From assembly GCA_021325095.1 (NCBI GenBank), contig JAJPHV010000028.1, positions 1-64,000 of the forward strand: DNA of 64,000 nucleotides, read 5' to 3'. The position numbers were made by a program, and so were the translations under genes. Below, piece by piece: positions 23,705-31,917 of the stretch. The stretch comes from Chloroflexota bacterium (GTDB lineage Bacteria > Chloroflexota > Anaerolineae > Aggregatilineales > UBA2796). Under the pieces are notes generated by a model that saw nothing but the letters and a program-made list of their open reading frames with translations, searched no databases and was not told where the DNA came from. How positions within the stretch are numbered: position 1 is the stretch's first letter; the number at the start of each line of letters is the position of its first letter.

Positions 23705-23838
23705 GCTGTATGCGAATAATCTTGGGCAGAGGCGAAGAAAATGCAAACAGCACTGCGGAGCAGCCAAAGCCTTGCGGCGTGGTATAGTGGCTACAGCGCA
23801 TCGCTGTGAAGTTCTAAGCGCAATATAGCATCAAGGAA

Positions 23839-24177
23839 ATGACGACGTTGAGCGCAAACCCTGTGCTGATGGAACTGATCCAGGCCCACGAGCGCAGTTG
23901 GGGCATGGAACAGTACGTTGGACGCCCCTCGCTGGCGGATATGTTGAGCCGCCGCATCATCGTCTTCTGGTCGGGCGACGACAGGAGCGGCAAGGGCCGC
24001 TTCACCGTGTCCGTCCACGACAGCGCCGACGAACTGAACGACATCATCCTGAGCATGATCCTGGCGGGCAAAGTTACGCCCTCGACACAGCGCAGGCTGG
24101 TACGCATGTTCGTCGATCAGAAGGCGGTCAAGGTCACTGGCGTGCGCCTGCTGACCGAGCCTTCTGAACGCACGTGA
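23839..24177 (+). CDS. Hypothetical protein
   Basis: 112 residues, soluble, no family recognised. A helical N terminus (LMELIQAHERSWGMEQYVG) is followed by strands and helices (RRIIVFWSGDDRSGKGRFTV, DELNDIILSMILAGKV, LVRMFVDQKAVKVTGVRLL). AAGGAA directly precedes the ATG. It has codon use like its neighbours and sits alone between the Nudix and L,D-transpeptidase genes. Confidence 0.65.
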   Translation: MTTLSANPVLMELIQAHERSWGMEQYVGRPSLADMLSRRIIVFWSGDDRSGKGRFTVSVHDSADELNDIILSMILAGKVTPSTQRRLVRMFVDQKAVKVTGVRLLTEPSERT

Positions 24178-24227
24178 CAGACGCCCATGACATGACAAAT
24201 TCGGCTGGAAAACTGGCACAAAAGTAG

Positions 24228-24256
24228 TTGACTGATGAACAAAATGCGTGTAAGTT
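24228..24256 (+). promoter_or_regulatory. Promoter of the LysM L,D-transpeptidase gene
   Basis: TTGACT (24228-24233), 17-nt spacer and TAAGTT (24251-24256), 37 nt before the start codon at 24294. This placement argues against the longer in-frame start at 24228. Confidence 0.65.
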
Positions 24257-24293
24257 GAAAGCAGACGCAACGTTTCAGGGAGCTAATAAATCT

Positions 24294-25454
24294 ATGGATA
24301 GGCGGCACTGGAATCGATTGATCGCTGTCATTTTAGTCATCACCCTGGCCTTATCGATTCAACCCTTTCAGGTAAAAGCAGAAGGGCAAACCTACGTGGT
24401 GCAGCCGGGCGAAACGTTGTTCCGCATCGCGCTCCGCTACGGGCTGACGGTTGATGCGCTGGCCGCCGCGAACCACATCACCGACCCGACACACATCGTT
24501 GCCGGGCAGGTGTTGATCATTCCCGACGCAAACGCGGCCAACCCTGCGCCCGCGGCTCCTGCCGACCCACCCCCGGCGGCCCCGGCCAATGCGGTTCCGC
24601 CTCCCAACTCGGCCCCTGTGTATTACACCGTGCAGGCTGGCGACACGCTCAACAGCATCGCCCGTAAATTCGGCCTGAACATGCAGGACATCGCCAATGC
24701 CAACGGCATGTCCGACCCGAACCACCTGCACGTGGGGCAGCAGATTCTGATTCCGGGTGCGAAGTCGCCGGGCAGCAGCGCCACCGTACCGAGCGTGCCC
24801 GCCCCTGACCAGCCTGCTCCGGACACACAGCCGCCCGCTAACCCGCAGCCACAGCCCGCCGCGCCCGCCAACACGACGGCGACTACGGGCCGAACTCACG
24901 TCGTCAGGCCGGGCGAAGGGCTGGCCGCTATCGGGCGGCTGTACGGCATTTCCTGGCCGACCATCGCTGCGGCGAACAACATCAACGACCCGAATACGAT
25001 CTACGCAGGCATGGTGCTCACGATTCCCGATTCGGACGCCAACCCGACGACAATGGCGACCAGCAACGGCGTGCCGCCCGGCCCGAACCCGCCGACCACG
25101 CCCGGCAAGTCGATCACGGTGGTGCTGCACGAACAGCGTGTCTACGCCTACGAGAACGGCAGCCTCGTCCGCAACGTGCTGGTTTCTACCGGGCTGCCAG
25201 GGACGCCCACCGTGCAGGGCGATTTCAAAATTTACGTCAAGTACACGTCGCAGTTGATGACCGGCCCCGGCTACTATCTGCCGGGTGTGCCCTGGGTCAT
25301 GTATTTCTACGAGGGCTACAGCTTTCACGGCACATACTGGCATCACAACTGGGGTCATCCGATGAGTCACGGCTGCGTCAATATGCCAACGGAAGAAGCG
25401 CTCTGGTTGTATAACTGGGCAGAAATCGGGACGCCGGTCCACGTCCAATGGTAA
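24294..25454 (+). CDS. LysM-repeat L,D-transpeptidase (YkuD family)
   Basis: 386-residue exported cell-wall enzyme. Signal peptide (LIAVILVITLALSIQPFQVKA) ends near residue 30. Three LysM repeats follow (TYVVQPGETLFRIALRYG, YYTVQAGDTLNSIARKFG and THVVRPGEGLAAIGRLYG), joined by Pro/Ala linkers. The YkuD domain at the C-terminal end has FHGTYWHHNWGHPMSHGCVNM with catalytic Cys. It cross-links peptidoglycan or attaches wall proteins. GGGAG lies 12 nt upstream of ATG 24294. Confidence 0.93.
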   Translation: MDRRHWNRLIAVILVITLALSIQPFQVKAEGQTYVVQPGETLFRIALRYGLTVDALAAANHITDPTHIVAGQVLIIPDANAANPAPAAPADPPPAAPANAVPPPNSAPVYYTVQAGDTLNSIARKFGLNMQDIANANGMSDPNHLHVGQQILIPGAKSPGSSATVPSVPAPDQPAPDTQPPANPQPQPAAPANTTATTGRTHVVRPGEGLAAIGRLYGISWPTIAAANNINDPNTIYAGMVLTIPDSDANPTTMATSNGVPPGPNPPTTPGKSITVVLHEQRVYAYENGSLVRNVLVSTGLPGTPTVQGDFKIYVKYTSQLMTGPGYYLPGVPWVMYFYEGYSFHGTYWHHNWGHPMSHGCVNMPTEEALWLYNWAEIGTPVHVQW

Positions 25455-25927
25455 GGTCGGCAACCGACATTGTGGCCGCACATATTGTGGAGCGTTATGC
25501 GAACCCCGGACGCTCCGCTTACACCTATCTGTTCCGGCTTAAGCCAGACAGCGACTTCGGGCCGCTCGTGCCCGAGGTCGCTTCGATTCTGGCAGCATGG
25601 ATGGACGAAGGCAGCGGCCTGCAAACCGTGCCCGCCGCACTGGCCGTTGAACATTGCCAGGCTACGCGGGCACAGGCCCCGGACTTGAGACGCCCACAGC
25701 AACTGAACAAACACCAGCGGCGGCAGATGATGGCGCGCTCGATCCTGTTCACTGCGGTCCAGGTTGGCGACGCTCTGGTACAGGTGCGGCTGGTGAGCCG
25801 CTCGCTGGTCTTCTCGCCGAAAGGGGATCGGGAAGCCACCGAGGACTGGCGGCCTACCGGCGACGACTGGTACTCTGCCTACCGGGCGCGCCTTCGGGAG
25901 GAGGATGACGACCTTACAGCCGGCTGA
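25448..25927 (+). CDS. Hypothetical protein overlapping the L,D-transpeptidase gene
   Basis: 159 residues with no recognised family: helical N-terminal half (VAAHIVERYANPG, VPEVASILAAWMDEG), then a strand-rich segment (MARSILFTAVQVGDALVQVRLVSRSLVFS) and an acidic tail. The ATG overlaps the preceding stop by 7 nt and the 3' end converges with the prepilin peptidase gene (14-bp overlap). The ribosome binding site is weak, so expression may depend on coupling. Confidence 0.6.
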   Translation: MVRSATDIVAAHIVERYANPGRSAYTYLFRLKPDSDFGPLVPEVASILAAWMDEGSGLQTVPAALAVEHCQATRAQAPDLRRPQQLNKHQRRQMMARSILFTAVQVGDALVQVRLVSRSLVFSPKGDREATEDWRPTGDDWYSAYRARLREEDDDLTAG

Positions 25928-26780
25928 GGAAACGCCAGACCATTTCGCCACCCAGCCAGGGCAGGTATAGCATCACCGCCGTCCCGATCACGATGTACGG
26001 CCCATACGGGATGGCGGAGTACATGCGGTAACGCCGGGCGCGGATCAGCTTGTTGGCGATGAACAGCAGCGCGGCAACTGCCCCGGTGATGACCATGATA
26101 AACAGCGCGGGGCCAAGCCCCTGCCAACCCAGGATCAGCCCGCTGAGAGTTGCCATGAGCACGTCGCCGAAACCCAGCACGGTCCGACCTACCCGCCGTC
26201 CGGTCACGGCACTCATTGCTCTGGCAAAGACCAGCCCCAACAGGTACAGCCCAAACAGGATGGCGAAGCCATATAGCCCGCCCTGTACGGCGTTATCCAG
26301 GCTGACACGAGGCATGAATGCGGCCTCCGCCAGCGCTACCAGCGCGGCAGGCCAGATCGTCTCAAACAATATCCAGCGGTACTCCACATCGATGATGATG
26401 ACCAGCGCGAACACCGCCGCATAGAACAGCAGGAAGGGCAGACTGCGTTCTGTGCCGTACTGCGCGGCGATCAGCGCGAAGGCCAGCGCCAGGCCCACTT
26501 CGGCCAGGACGTGCCGCATACGGCGGCGCGGCTCGAACACCGCCGCCCCGCTCAACGCCGCAACCAGCCCCGACCACTGCGGAATAGGCCAGCGTGAGCC
26601 TGAGCCATCAGCACGGCGCGGGAGAAACGGCGGGATGGGCGGCACGATGCTCTGCGATCCGAACGGGTTAGCTTTGGCGAGCAGGTGGTAACGGCGGGCG
26701 GGTAGATAATCGGCCAGCAGGTTGACGATCACCCCGGCGACGAAGCCGAGTGCAGCATACAGGACGACGATTAACGACAT
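25914..26780 (-). CDS. Prepilin peptidase (A24 family)
   Basis: 288-residue polytopic aspartic protease that processes type IV pilin-like precursors. The catalytic Asp pair is in VIIIDVEYRWILFE and in the GxGD motif GRTVLGFGDVLMATLSGL. About seven hydrophobic segments. The N-terminal part lacks the CxxC zinc motif of bifunctional PilD enzymes, so methylation is unlikely. ATG 26780 was chosen because a further 114 residues upstream are antisense to yfhO-like sequence. No pilin genes are in the window. Confidence 0.87.
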   Translation of the reverse strand: MSLIVVLYAALGFVAGVIVNLLADYLPARRYHLLAKANPFGSQSIVPPIPPFLPRRADGSGSRWPIPQWSGLVAALSGAAVFEPRRRMRHVLAEVGLALAFALIAAQYGTERSLPFLLFYAAVFALVIIIDVEYRWILFETIWPAALVALAEAAFMPRVSLDNAVQGGLYGFAILFGLYLLGLVFARAMSAVTGRRVGRTVLGFGDVLMATLSGLILGWQGLGPALFIMVITGAVAALLFIANKLIRARRYRMYSAIPYGPYIVIGTAVMLYLPWLGGEMVWRFLSRL

Positions 26781-26866
26781 AAGGACTCGATGTAGTGTGA
26801 ATGGATCAAGGCAAACGAGTGTATCATAACACGGCGAAGACTGCGCTTTGAAAAGGATGCACACCG

Positions 26867-29197
26867 TTGTCTCAGGCGCTGCCCACACGTCAACTCCCGA
26901 ACTGGCTTCCGCTGGCGCTGCTGTGCCTGACACTGCTGACGCTGTTCCACCGCCTGTTTTTGGGCGAAGTGCTCTTCTGGGGCCTGCCTTCGCTGCAATT
27001 TTATCCCTGGCGCGAATTTGCCATGAGCGAGCTGGCGCAGGGCCGTCTGCCGCTCTGGAATCCGTACAATGGCGCGGGCGCGCCGCTGCTGGCGAACTAC
27101 CAGAGCGCGCTGCTTTACCCACCGCACCTGCTGTACTGGCTGTGGTCGGGGCCGCAGATGATGGGCTACCTGGGCGTGCTGCATCTGGCCTGGGCCGGCC
27201 TGGGCATGTGGCTTCTGACCGGGCGCTTCCAGCTTCCGACCCTGGGGCGTGGCATCGCGGCGCTGGCCTTTCCGCTCAGTTCGACGCTGGTCGCTCGCTT
27301 CGGCACGTTCCCGATGGTGGATGTGGCGGCCTGGCTGCCCTGGCTGGTGCTGGCAACGGACGCCTTGATCAGCCAGGTGACGCTGCGGCGGGTTCTGGCA
27401 CTGGCTGCTGTCCTGGCGATGCAGCTGCTGGCCGGCCATGCGCAGTGGACGTTTTATTCGCTGGTGCTGGCGGGTGGCTATGCCACGTGGCGCATGGCTG
27501 CGGAACGGCGGCGCGCCATTCCCATCCTGGCCGCCGGATCGCTAGCGCTGGTGCTCGCGGCTGGGATCGCAGCCGCGCAACTTGTGCCCACTGCCGAGTT
27601 GCAGCGCGAATCACAGCGCGCCGCCGGAGTCGATGAAGACTACGCGCTGAATTTTTCCTACGCGCCGCTGTCGCTGATCACGCTCTTCAACCCGAACTTC
27701 TTCGGCAATCCGGGCGACGGCAGCTACACCATCGGTGGCGCCTACTTCGAGACGACGGCCTACGTGGGCATCCTGCCCGTCGTGCTGGCGATTCTGGGCA
27801 CAACGCATTACGTCCGGTGCTGGCGGCGAAAACGACCTCTCGCCGCCGGCTCCTACGGATACCTGATCCCGTACTTCGCCATCGTCACCGTGCTGGCCTT
27901 TATCCTGGCGCTTGGCAAGTTCGGCATCTACGGGCTGCTATACCGCTACGTGCCGACTTTCAATATGTTCCAGGCCCCGGCCCGCTGGCTGCTGCTGGCA
28001 GTCTTTTCGTTGAGTATCCTAGCGGCGTTCGGCGTGTCCTTCTGGCAGCCGACGCGCCAGACGCGCCGCCGCGCCCGCAGGGCGTTGATGGTTGCGATCA
28101 GCATGACTGTCGCTGGAATCATCGCCAGCCTGGTCGTGCCAGGTACGTCGCCGATCACCCTGGAAATGGCACGCGGCATTGCGGTGCTGGGTGCGCTGGT
28201 GATCGTCGTCGCGCTGCTTTTTGCCGTACAGCCAGCCGACGAACGCCGCCAGTTCCGCTGGTCGTTGATCGTACTGCTCTTTGTCGCCGCTGACCTTTGG
28301 ACAGCCAATGCAGTCAGTAATCCGACCATCGCGCCGCAGTTCTATGACCGGCGCGATCCGGCCACATCTACGCGCGTGTTCTGGCCCGACGCCAATAACC
28401 GCGCCCTGCCCGACGTCGCCTTTGAACGCTTCCTGCCGCTGTACAACTATCGCCTGGCAGTCGATAGACAGGCGGCCTATCGTACCTCCTATCTGCCCAA
28501 CCTGAATCTGCTGGATCGCCAGCCGTCGCTGAACAGTTTTGAACCCCTGCGGCCCGCAGGTCTGGAGCGCTTCATGGCGCTGCTCAACGCGGCCCAGCGC
28601 CCGGCGCTGCTGCGCGCGGCGGCAGTCGGACAGGTTGAAGGGCAAACGCGCGCCGAGGCCAGTGTATCGCGTGTGCGGTTAGTGACGGCGGTGCAACCCG
28701 TCAGCAACCTCGACGAAGCGATTGCCGCCCTCCGTGATGAAAACTGGAATCCTGAGCAGTCGGTTGTCGTGGAGACAATTGCGACTCCCCCTCTCCAACT
28801 GGAAAGGGGGACAGGGGGTGAGGTCAACGGCACGGCGCGCATCACCGCCGAAACGCCCCTCGCCCTCGAAATCGCCGTTGAGTCATCCGGCGATGCGATG
28901 CTCGTCGTTGCCGACACCTACTATCCGGGCTGGACGGCAACCGTCGATGACCAGCCCACGCCGATTTACCGGGCAAATGGGGCCTTCCGGGCCGTACCGA
29001 TCACGGCGGGGCGGCACACGGTACGCATGACGTATCAGCCGCGTTCGGTGGCGATAGGCGCCCTGCTCAGTGCGGCGGCGCTGGCGATCTATGCGCTGAC
29101 GTTGGTGACGGCGCTCATCAGGCTGCGAATCCGATCCGCGATCATGTCGATGGCGACCAGATTGAACCCGCCTTCGGGGATGATCACGTCGGCGTAG
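26867..29197 (+). CDS. YfhO-family polytopic membrane protein
   Basis: 776 residues with about 11 hydrophobic segments in the first 460 residues and a large extracytoplasmic C-terminal domain, closing with a last helix. YfhO landmarks: FYPWREFAMSELAQGRLPLWNPYNGAGAPLLANYQS and NPNFFGNPGDGSY. YfhO proteins resemble GT-C glycosyltransferases and act in lipoteichoic-acid or glycolipid modification in some bacteria; the substrate here is unknown. TTG start, 10 nt after AAAGGA. A GC-rich repeat unit lies in frame inside the gene, and the 3' end overlaps the convergent uridine kinase gene by 109 bp. Confidence 0.88.
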   Translation: MSQALPTRQLPNWLPLALLCLTLLTLFHRLFLGEVLFWGLPSLQFYPWREFAMSELAQGRLPLWNPYNGAGAPLLANYQSALLYPPHLLYWLWSGPQMMGYLGVLHLAWAGLGMWLLTGRFQLPTLGRGIAALAFPLSSTLVARFGTFPMVDVAAWLPWLVLATDALISQVTLRRVLALAAVLAMQLLAGHAQWTFYSLVLAGGYATWRMAAERRRAIPILAAGSLALVLAAGIAAAQLVPTAELQRESQRAAGVDEDYALNFSYAPLSLITLFNPNFFGNPGDGSYTIGGAYFETTAYVGILPVVLAILGTTHYVRCWRRKRPLAAGSYGYLIPYFAIVTVLAFILALGKFGIYGLLYRYVPTFNMFQAPARWLLLAVFSLSILAAFGVSFWQPTRQTRRRARRALMVAISMTVAGIIASLVVPGTSPITLEMARGIAVLGALVIVVALLFAVQPADERRQFRWSLIVLLFVAADLWTANAVSNPTIAPQFYDRRDPATSTRVFWPDANNRALPDVAFERFLPLYNYRLAVDRQAAYRTSYLPNLNLLDRQPSLNSFEPLRPAGLERFMALLNAAQRPALLRAAAVGQVEGQTRAEASVSRVRLVTAVQPVSNLDEAIAALRDENWNPEQSVVVETIATPPLQLERGTGGEVNGTARITAETPLALEIAVESSGDAMLVVADTYYPGWTATVDDQPTPIYRANGAFRAVPITAGRHTVRMTYQPRSVAIGALLSAAALAIYALTLVTALIRLRIRSAIMSMATRLNPPSGMITSA
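28785..28823. repeat. GC-rich repeat unit inside the YfhO coding sequence
   Basis: CTCCCCCTCTCCAACTGGAA then AGGGGGACAGGGGGTGAGG matches the intergenic repeat family (arms CCCCTCTCC and GGAAAGGGG, signature GGGGGTGAGG). It is read in frame as TPPLQLERGTGGEV within the extracytoplasmic domain, in a surface-like loop. All other copies seen are outside genes. Confidence 0.8.
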
Positions 29198-29742
29198 CGC
29201 TTGCTCGGCTCGACAAATTCCAGGTGCATGGGGCGCACTGTGGTCAAATACTGGTGGATGACCGAGTCCACCGTTCGCCCGCGTTCGGCTACGTCGCGTT
29301 TCAGGCGGCGGATGAAGCGAATATCGGCGTCGGTATCGACGTAAATCCGCACATCGAACAGGCTGCGGAGCGCCGGTTCAGCGAAAATCAAAATGCCCTC
29401 GACCAGGATGATCGGCTGCGGCAGGACGAGGTTGGTGCGGTCTGTGCGGCTGTGCGTAGTGAAGTCGTAGACTGGAACGTTGACCGCCTCGCCGCGCTGA
29501 AGCTGCTTGATGTGCTCGATCATCAGTGGCGTGTCCAGCGAGTCGGGGTGATCAAAATTGACGACTTCGTTATCGGCGCGGGGAATTTCGGCCAGGTCAC
29601 GGTAATAGGCGTCGTGAGCCAGGTAGGCAATGTGCCGCGCGCCCACACGCTCCAGCAGGGCCGTCGAAACCGTCGTCTTGCCAGAGCCAGTGCCGCCCGC
29701 CACGCCAATCGTCACAGGCTTGAGTGGGGGGTCGGAAACCAA
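29089..29742 (-). CDS. udk: Uridine kinase
   Basis: Phosphorylates uridine/cytidine to UMP/CMP in pyrimidine salvage. 217 residues from a TTG start at 29742, preceded by GAGG; in-frame GTG starts at 29787 and 29775 lie inside the tRNA terminator and are less likely. P-loop GVAGGTGSGKTTVS, HDAYYRDL, NFDHPDSLDTPLM, YDFTTHSRTDRT, ILVEGILIF and RFIRRLKRDVAERGRTVDSV are typical. It converges on, and overlaps, the yfhO-like gene. Confidence 0.92.
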   Translation of the reverse strand: MVSDPPLKPVTIGVAGGTGSGKTTVSTALLERVGARHIAYLAHDAYYRDLAEIPRADNEVVNFDHPDSLDTPLMIEHIKQLQRGEAVNVPVYDFTTHSRTDRTNLVLPQPIILVEGILIFAEPALRSLFDVRIYVDTDADIRFIRRLKRDVAERGRTVDSVIHQYLTTVRPMHLEFVEPSKRYADVIIPEGGFNLVAIDMIADRIRSLMSAVTNVSA

Positions 29743-29770
29743 GACGCACCTCGCACGGTTATGTACAGCG

Positions 29771-29808
29771 CTCACAAAAACAAACACCCACGATTATAAC
29801 GTGGGTGT
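29771..29808 (-). terminator. Terminator of the tRNA-Thr gene
   Basis: On the minus strand, ACACCCACG (29808-29800) and CGTGGGTGT (29792-29784) form a 9-bp stem with a 7-nt loop, followed by TTGTTTTTGTG. It directly follows the tRNA gene. Confidence 0.85.
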
Positions 29809-29816
29809 GGGCCGTG

Positions 29817-29888
29817 AGCCACCTTTGGGACTTGAACCCAAAACCTCTCGCTTACGAAGCGAATGCTCTGCCATTGAGCTAAGGTGGC
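29817..29888 (-). tRNA. tRNA-Thr (anticodon CGT)
   Basis: 72-nt cloverleaf without encoded CCA. The acceptor stem is GCCACCT/AGGTGGC, D arm GCTC...GAGC, anticodon stem TTCGC/GCGAG with loop TTCGTAA, so the anticodon is CGT (codon ACG). The T arm is TTGGG-TTCAAGT-CCCAA. A terminator follows. Confidence 0.96.
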
Positions 29889-29930
29889 AATCCGTAACTG
29901 TGGGCCGAATCATAGCATTGCGGGGGCAGA

Positions 29931-30055
29931 TCGTCAAGGGCGATTGCCCTGTAGGCCGGGCGGCCTGTCAAGCCACCAGACGAGGCGCGCCTCAACGTGG
30001 CAACCCAAAGAGCAGTTACAGGCTGCCAGCTTCAGCCGGGGGGAGCTGACTTGCC
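29931..30055 (+). mobile_element. Possible relic of an IS200/IS605-type right end
   Basis: The stretch contains palindromes GAGGCGCGCCTC and AGCT-TCAGCC-GGGGGGAGCT, next to AGCAGTTACAGGCTGCC. Its order (TGCCCTGTAGGCCG, GCCACCAGACGAGGCGCGCC, CAGTTACAGGCTGCCAGC and the terminal CTTCAGCCGGGGGGAGCTGAC) is reminiscent of the 3' ends of tnpB-type genes of IS200/IS605 elements, where a short RNA-guide segment lies. One frame reads SYRLPASAGGS then stop, also like a TnpB C terminus. No intact tnpB or tnpA is present, and the call is from memory of the pattern. Confidence 0.4.
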
Positions 30056-30177
30056 ACATTTCTCATTCCAGATAGACTCCAATGACCGGAAACTCAATCG
30101 GAGTATGCTTCTTTTTAAGCGATCCCTTGAAATTAAGCACACCCAGCGCATCCCCTGAACAACGAGGTTTGCTGACC

Positions 30178-31803
30178 ATGACCCATATCTTTATTAGTTA
30201 CAGCCGCCAGGATCAGGAATTCGCCGGGCGTGTAGCCGCCGACCTGGCGAAACTTGGCGCGGACATCTGGATCGATCTTGAGGACATTCCCATCGGTGTG
30301 AAGTGGAGCACAGCCATTCAGCAGGGCCTCAAGTCGTCCGAAATGATGATCGTGATTATTTCGCCTGCCTCGATGGGATCGACCAATGTCGAGGATGAGT
30401 GGCAGTATTTTCTCGATCAGAAAAAACCGCTGATCCCGGTCTTGTGGAAACCCGCCGAAGTTCACTTCCAACTCAGCCGGATTGAATACATCGACTTCCA
30501 CACCCAGAACTATGGCATTGCCCTGCGCCAGTTGCATTCGGCGCTGCGCCTCAAGGGCGCTCAACTCGACCCGATCAGCGAGCATGACAAGCAGTTCACC
30601 ATTCCGCCGGAGCAGCCGCGTCTGGCCGTTCGTGCGCCCATCGCGGACCTGGCGCACGAGCATTCGCCCCAGCCTGCGCCGACAGAAGCTGCGCAGCCTC
30701 CGGCTCCGGCAGCACCAGGTGCTGCGCGCGGAGCTTCCCGCAGCTTGATCGTGGGCGGCATCGCCCTGGTGGTCGTCCTGATTGCTATTGGACTGATCCT
30801 GGCCTCACGCGGGGGTGCGCCTGTGCCGACTGCCACACGTGCCACGCAACCGGCCACGTCAGTCGCCCTCGCGCAGCAGAGCGCGACGGCGCCCGCCACT
30901 TCGACAACGGTTCCAACCGCACAGGCCACTTCGACCCTTGCCCCGACCTCGACCACAGCGCCGACTGTTGCTTCCACCTCGACGGTTGCACCGACGGTGC
31001 CGCCTACGCTCGCCCCGACCCAAGCGGCTACGTCTGCGCTGGTGGCGGGCAGCACCCGCACCGATAGCAAGGGCGTGAGCCAGGTCTGGGTTCCATCAGG
31101 CTGTTTCCAGATGGGCGCGAACCAGGGCCGTGACAAAGACGCCCGGCCCGACGAGGAACCGCAGCACCAGGTCTGCCTGACGCACGGTTACTGGCTCGAC
31201 CAGTACGAAGTCACCAACGACGCCTATCTCAAGTTTATTGAAGACGACGGCTACAAAACGAAAAAGAACTGGTCGGATGAAGGCTGGGCCTGGCTGCAAG
31301 CCAACCGCCTGACGGGGCCGAGCGTCTGTACTGGCTTCACTGACGCACAGCAGCCACAGGTGTGCATCACCTGGTACGAAGCCGATGCCTATGCCCGGTG
31401 GCGCGGTGGCCGTTTGCCCACCGAAGCCGAGTGGGAATATGCGGCGCGCGGCCCCAACTCATTGATTTATCCCTGGGGGCCGAGCTACCAGCCGGGTCAG
31501 GCCAACATCAACTCCGACGGCACCAAACCTGTCGGCACGGTCAAGACGGACGTGAGTTGGGTCGGGGCCTACGACCTGGCGGGCAACGTGTTTGAATGGA
31601 CACACGACTGGTATGACGCCAACTATTACAAGCAGCGCCTGCAAGATAACCCGATAGGGCCAGCCTCCGGACGCTCATATGTGGCGCGGGGCGGGTCCTG
31701 GAAAAGTATTCCGTCTGCCAGTCGGGCCTCAGCGCGCAACAGCTTCGGCGCGGATTATCGCGCCTTTACGCTGGGCTTGCGCGTCGTGAGCGCGGCGGGG
31801 TAG
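30178..31803 (+). CDS. TIR-domain, transmembrane and FGE-sulfatase fusion protein
   Basis: 541 residues in three parts. Residues 1-130: TIR domain with HIFISYSRQDQEFAGRVAADL, WIDLEDIP and VEDEWQYFLDQKKPLIPVLW (candidate catalytic Glu74). Pro/Ala linker, then a transmembrane helix (SLIVGGIALVVVLIAIGLIL) and a Thr/Ala/Pro-rich extracytoplasmic spacer. Residues from about 305: a formylglycine-generating-enzyme/SUMF1-like domain (CFQMGANQGRD, EVTNDAYLKFI, GRLPTEAEWEYAARG, AGNVFEWTHDWYD, RGGSWKS). The start at 30178 excludes a non-conserved 32-residue extension. It is not near any effector gene. Confidence 0.87.
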   Translation: MTHIFISYSRQDQEFAGRVAADLAKLGADIWIDLEDIPIGVKWSTAIQQGLKSSEMMIVIISPASMGSTNVEDEWQYFLDQKKPLIPVLWKPAEVHFQLSRIEYIDFHTQNYGIALRQLHSALRLKGAQLDPISEHDKQFTIPPEQPRLAVRAPIADLAHEHSPQPAPTEAAQPPAPAAPGAARGASRSLIVGGIALVVVLIAIGLILASRGGAPVPTATRATQPATSVALAQQSATAPATSTTVPTAQATSTLAPTSTTAPTVASTSTVAPTVPPTLAPTQAATSALVAGSTRTDSKGVSQVWVPSGCFQMGANQGRDKDARPDEEPQHQVCLTHGYWLDQYEVTNDAYLKFIEDDGYKTKKNWSDEGWAWLQANRLTGPSVCTGFTDAQQPQVCITWYEADAYARWRGGRLPTEAEWEYAARGPNSLIYPWGPSYQPGQANINSDGTKPVGTVKTDVSWVGAYDLAGNVFEWTHDWYDANYYKQRLQDNPIGPASGRSYVARGGSWKSIPSASRASARNSFGADYRAFTLGLRVVSAAG

Positions 31804-31917
31804 CTCCACAGCCTGATGCCCCACGTTGTGATCGCTGTGTTCAGTGTGATCGCGCCCCCGGATCAATCTGGGGGCTTCTCAGCTACTAGCGATCCGCGCA
31901 GCTTCTCGCTCGGCTCG

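Noticed and set aside
29630..30049. A 139-residue frame crossing the tRNA-Thr gene
   Set aside because: It reads through a tRNA and its terminator. Its tail may be a TnpB-end relic, but the whole frame is not a gene.
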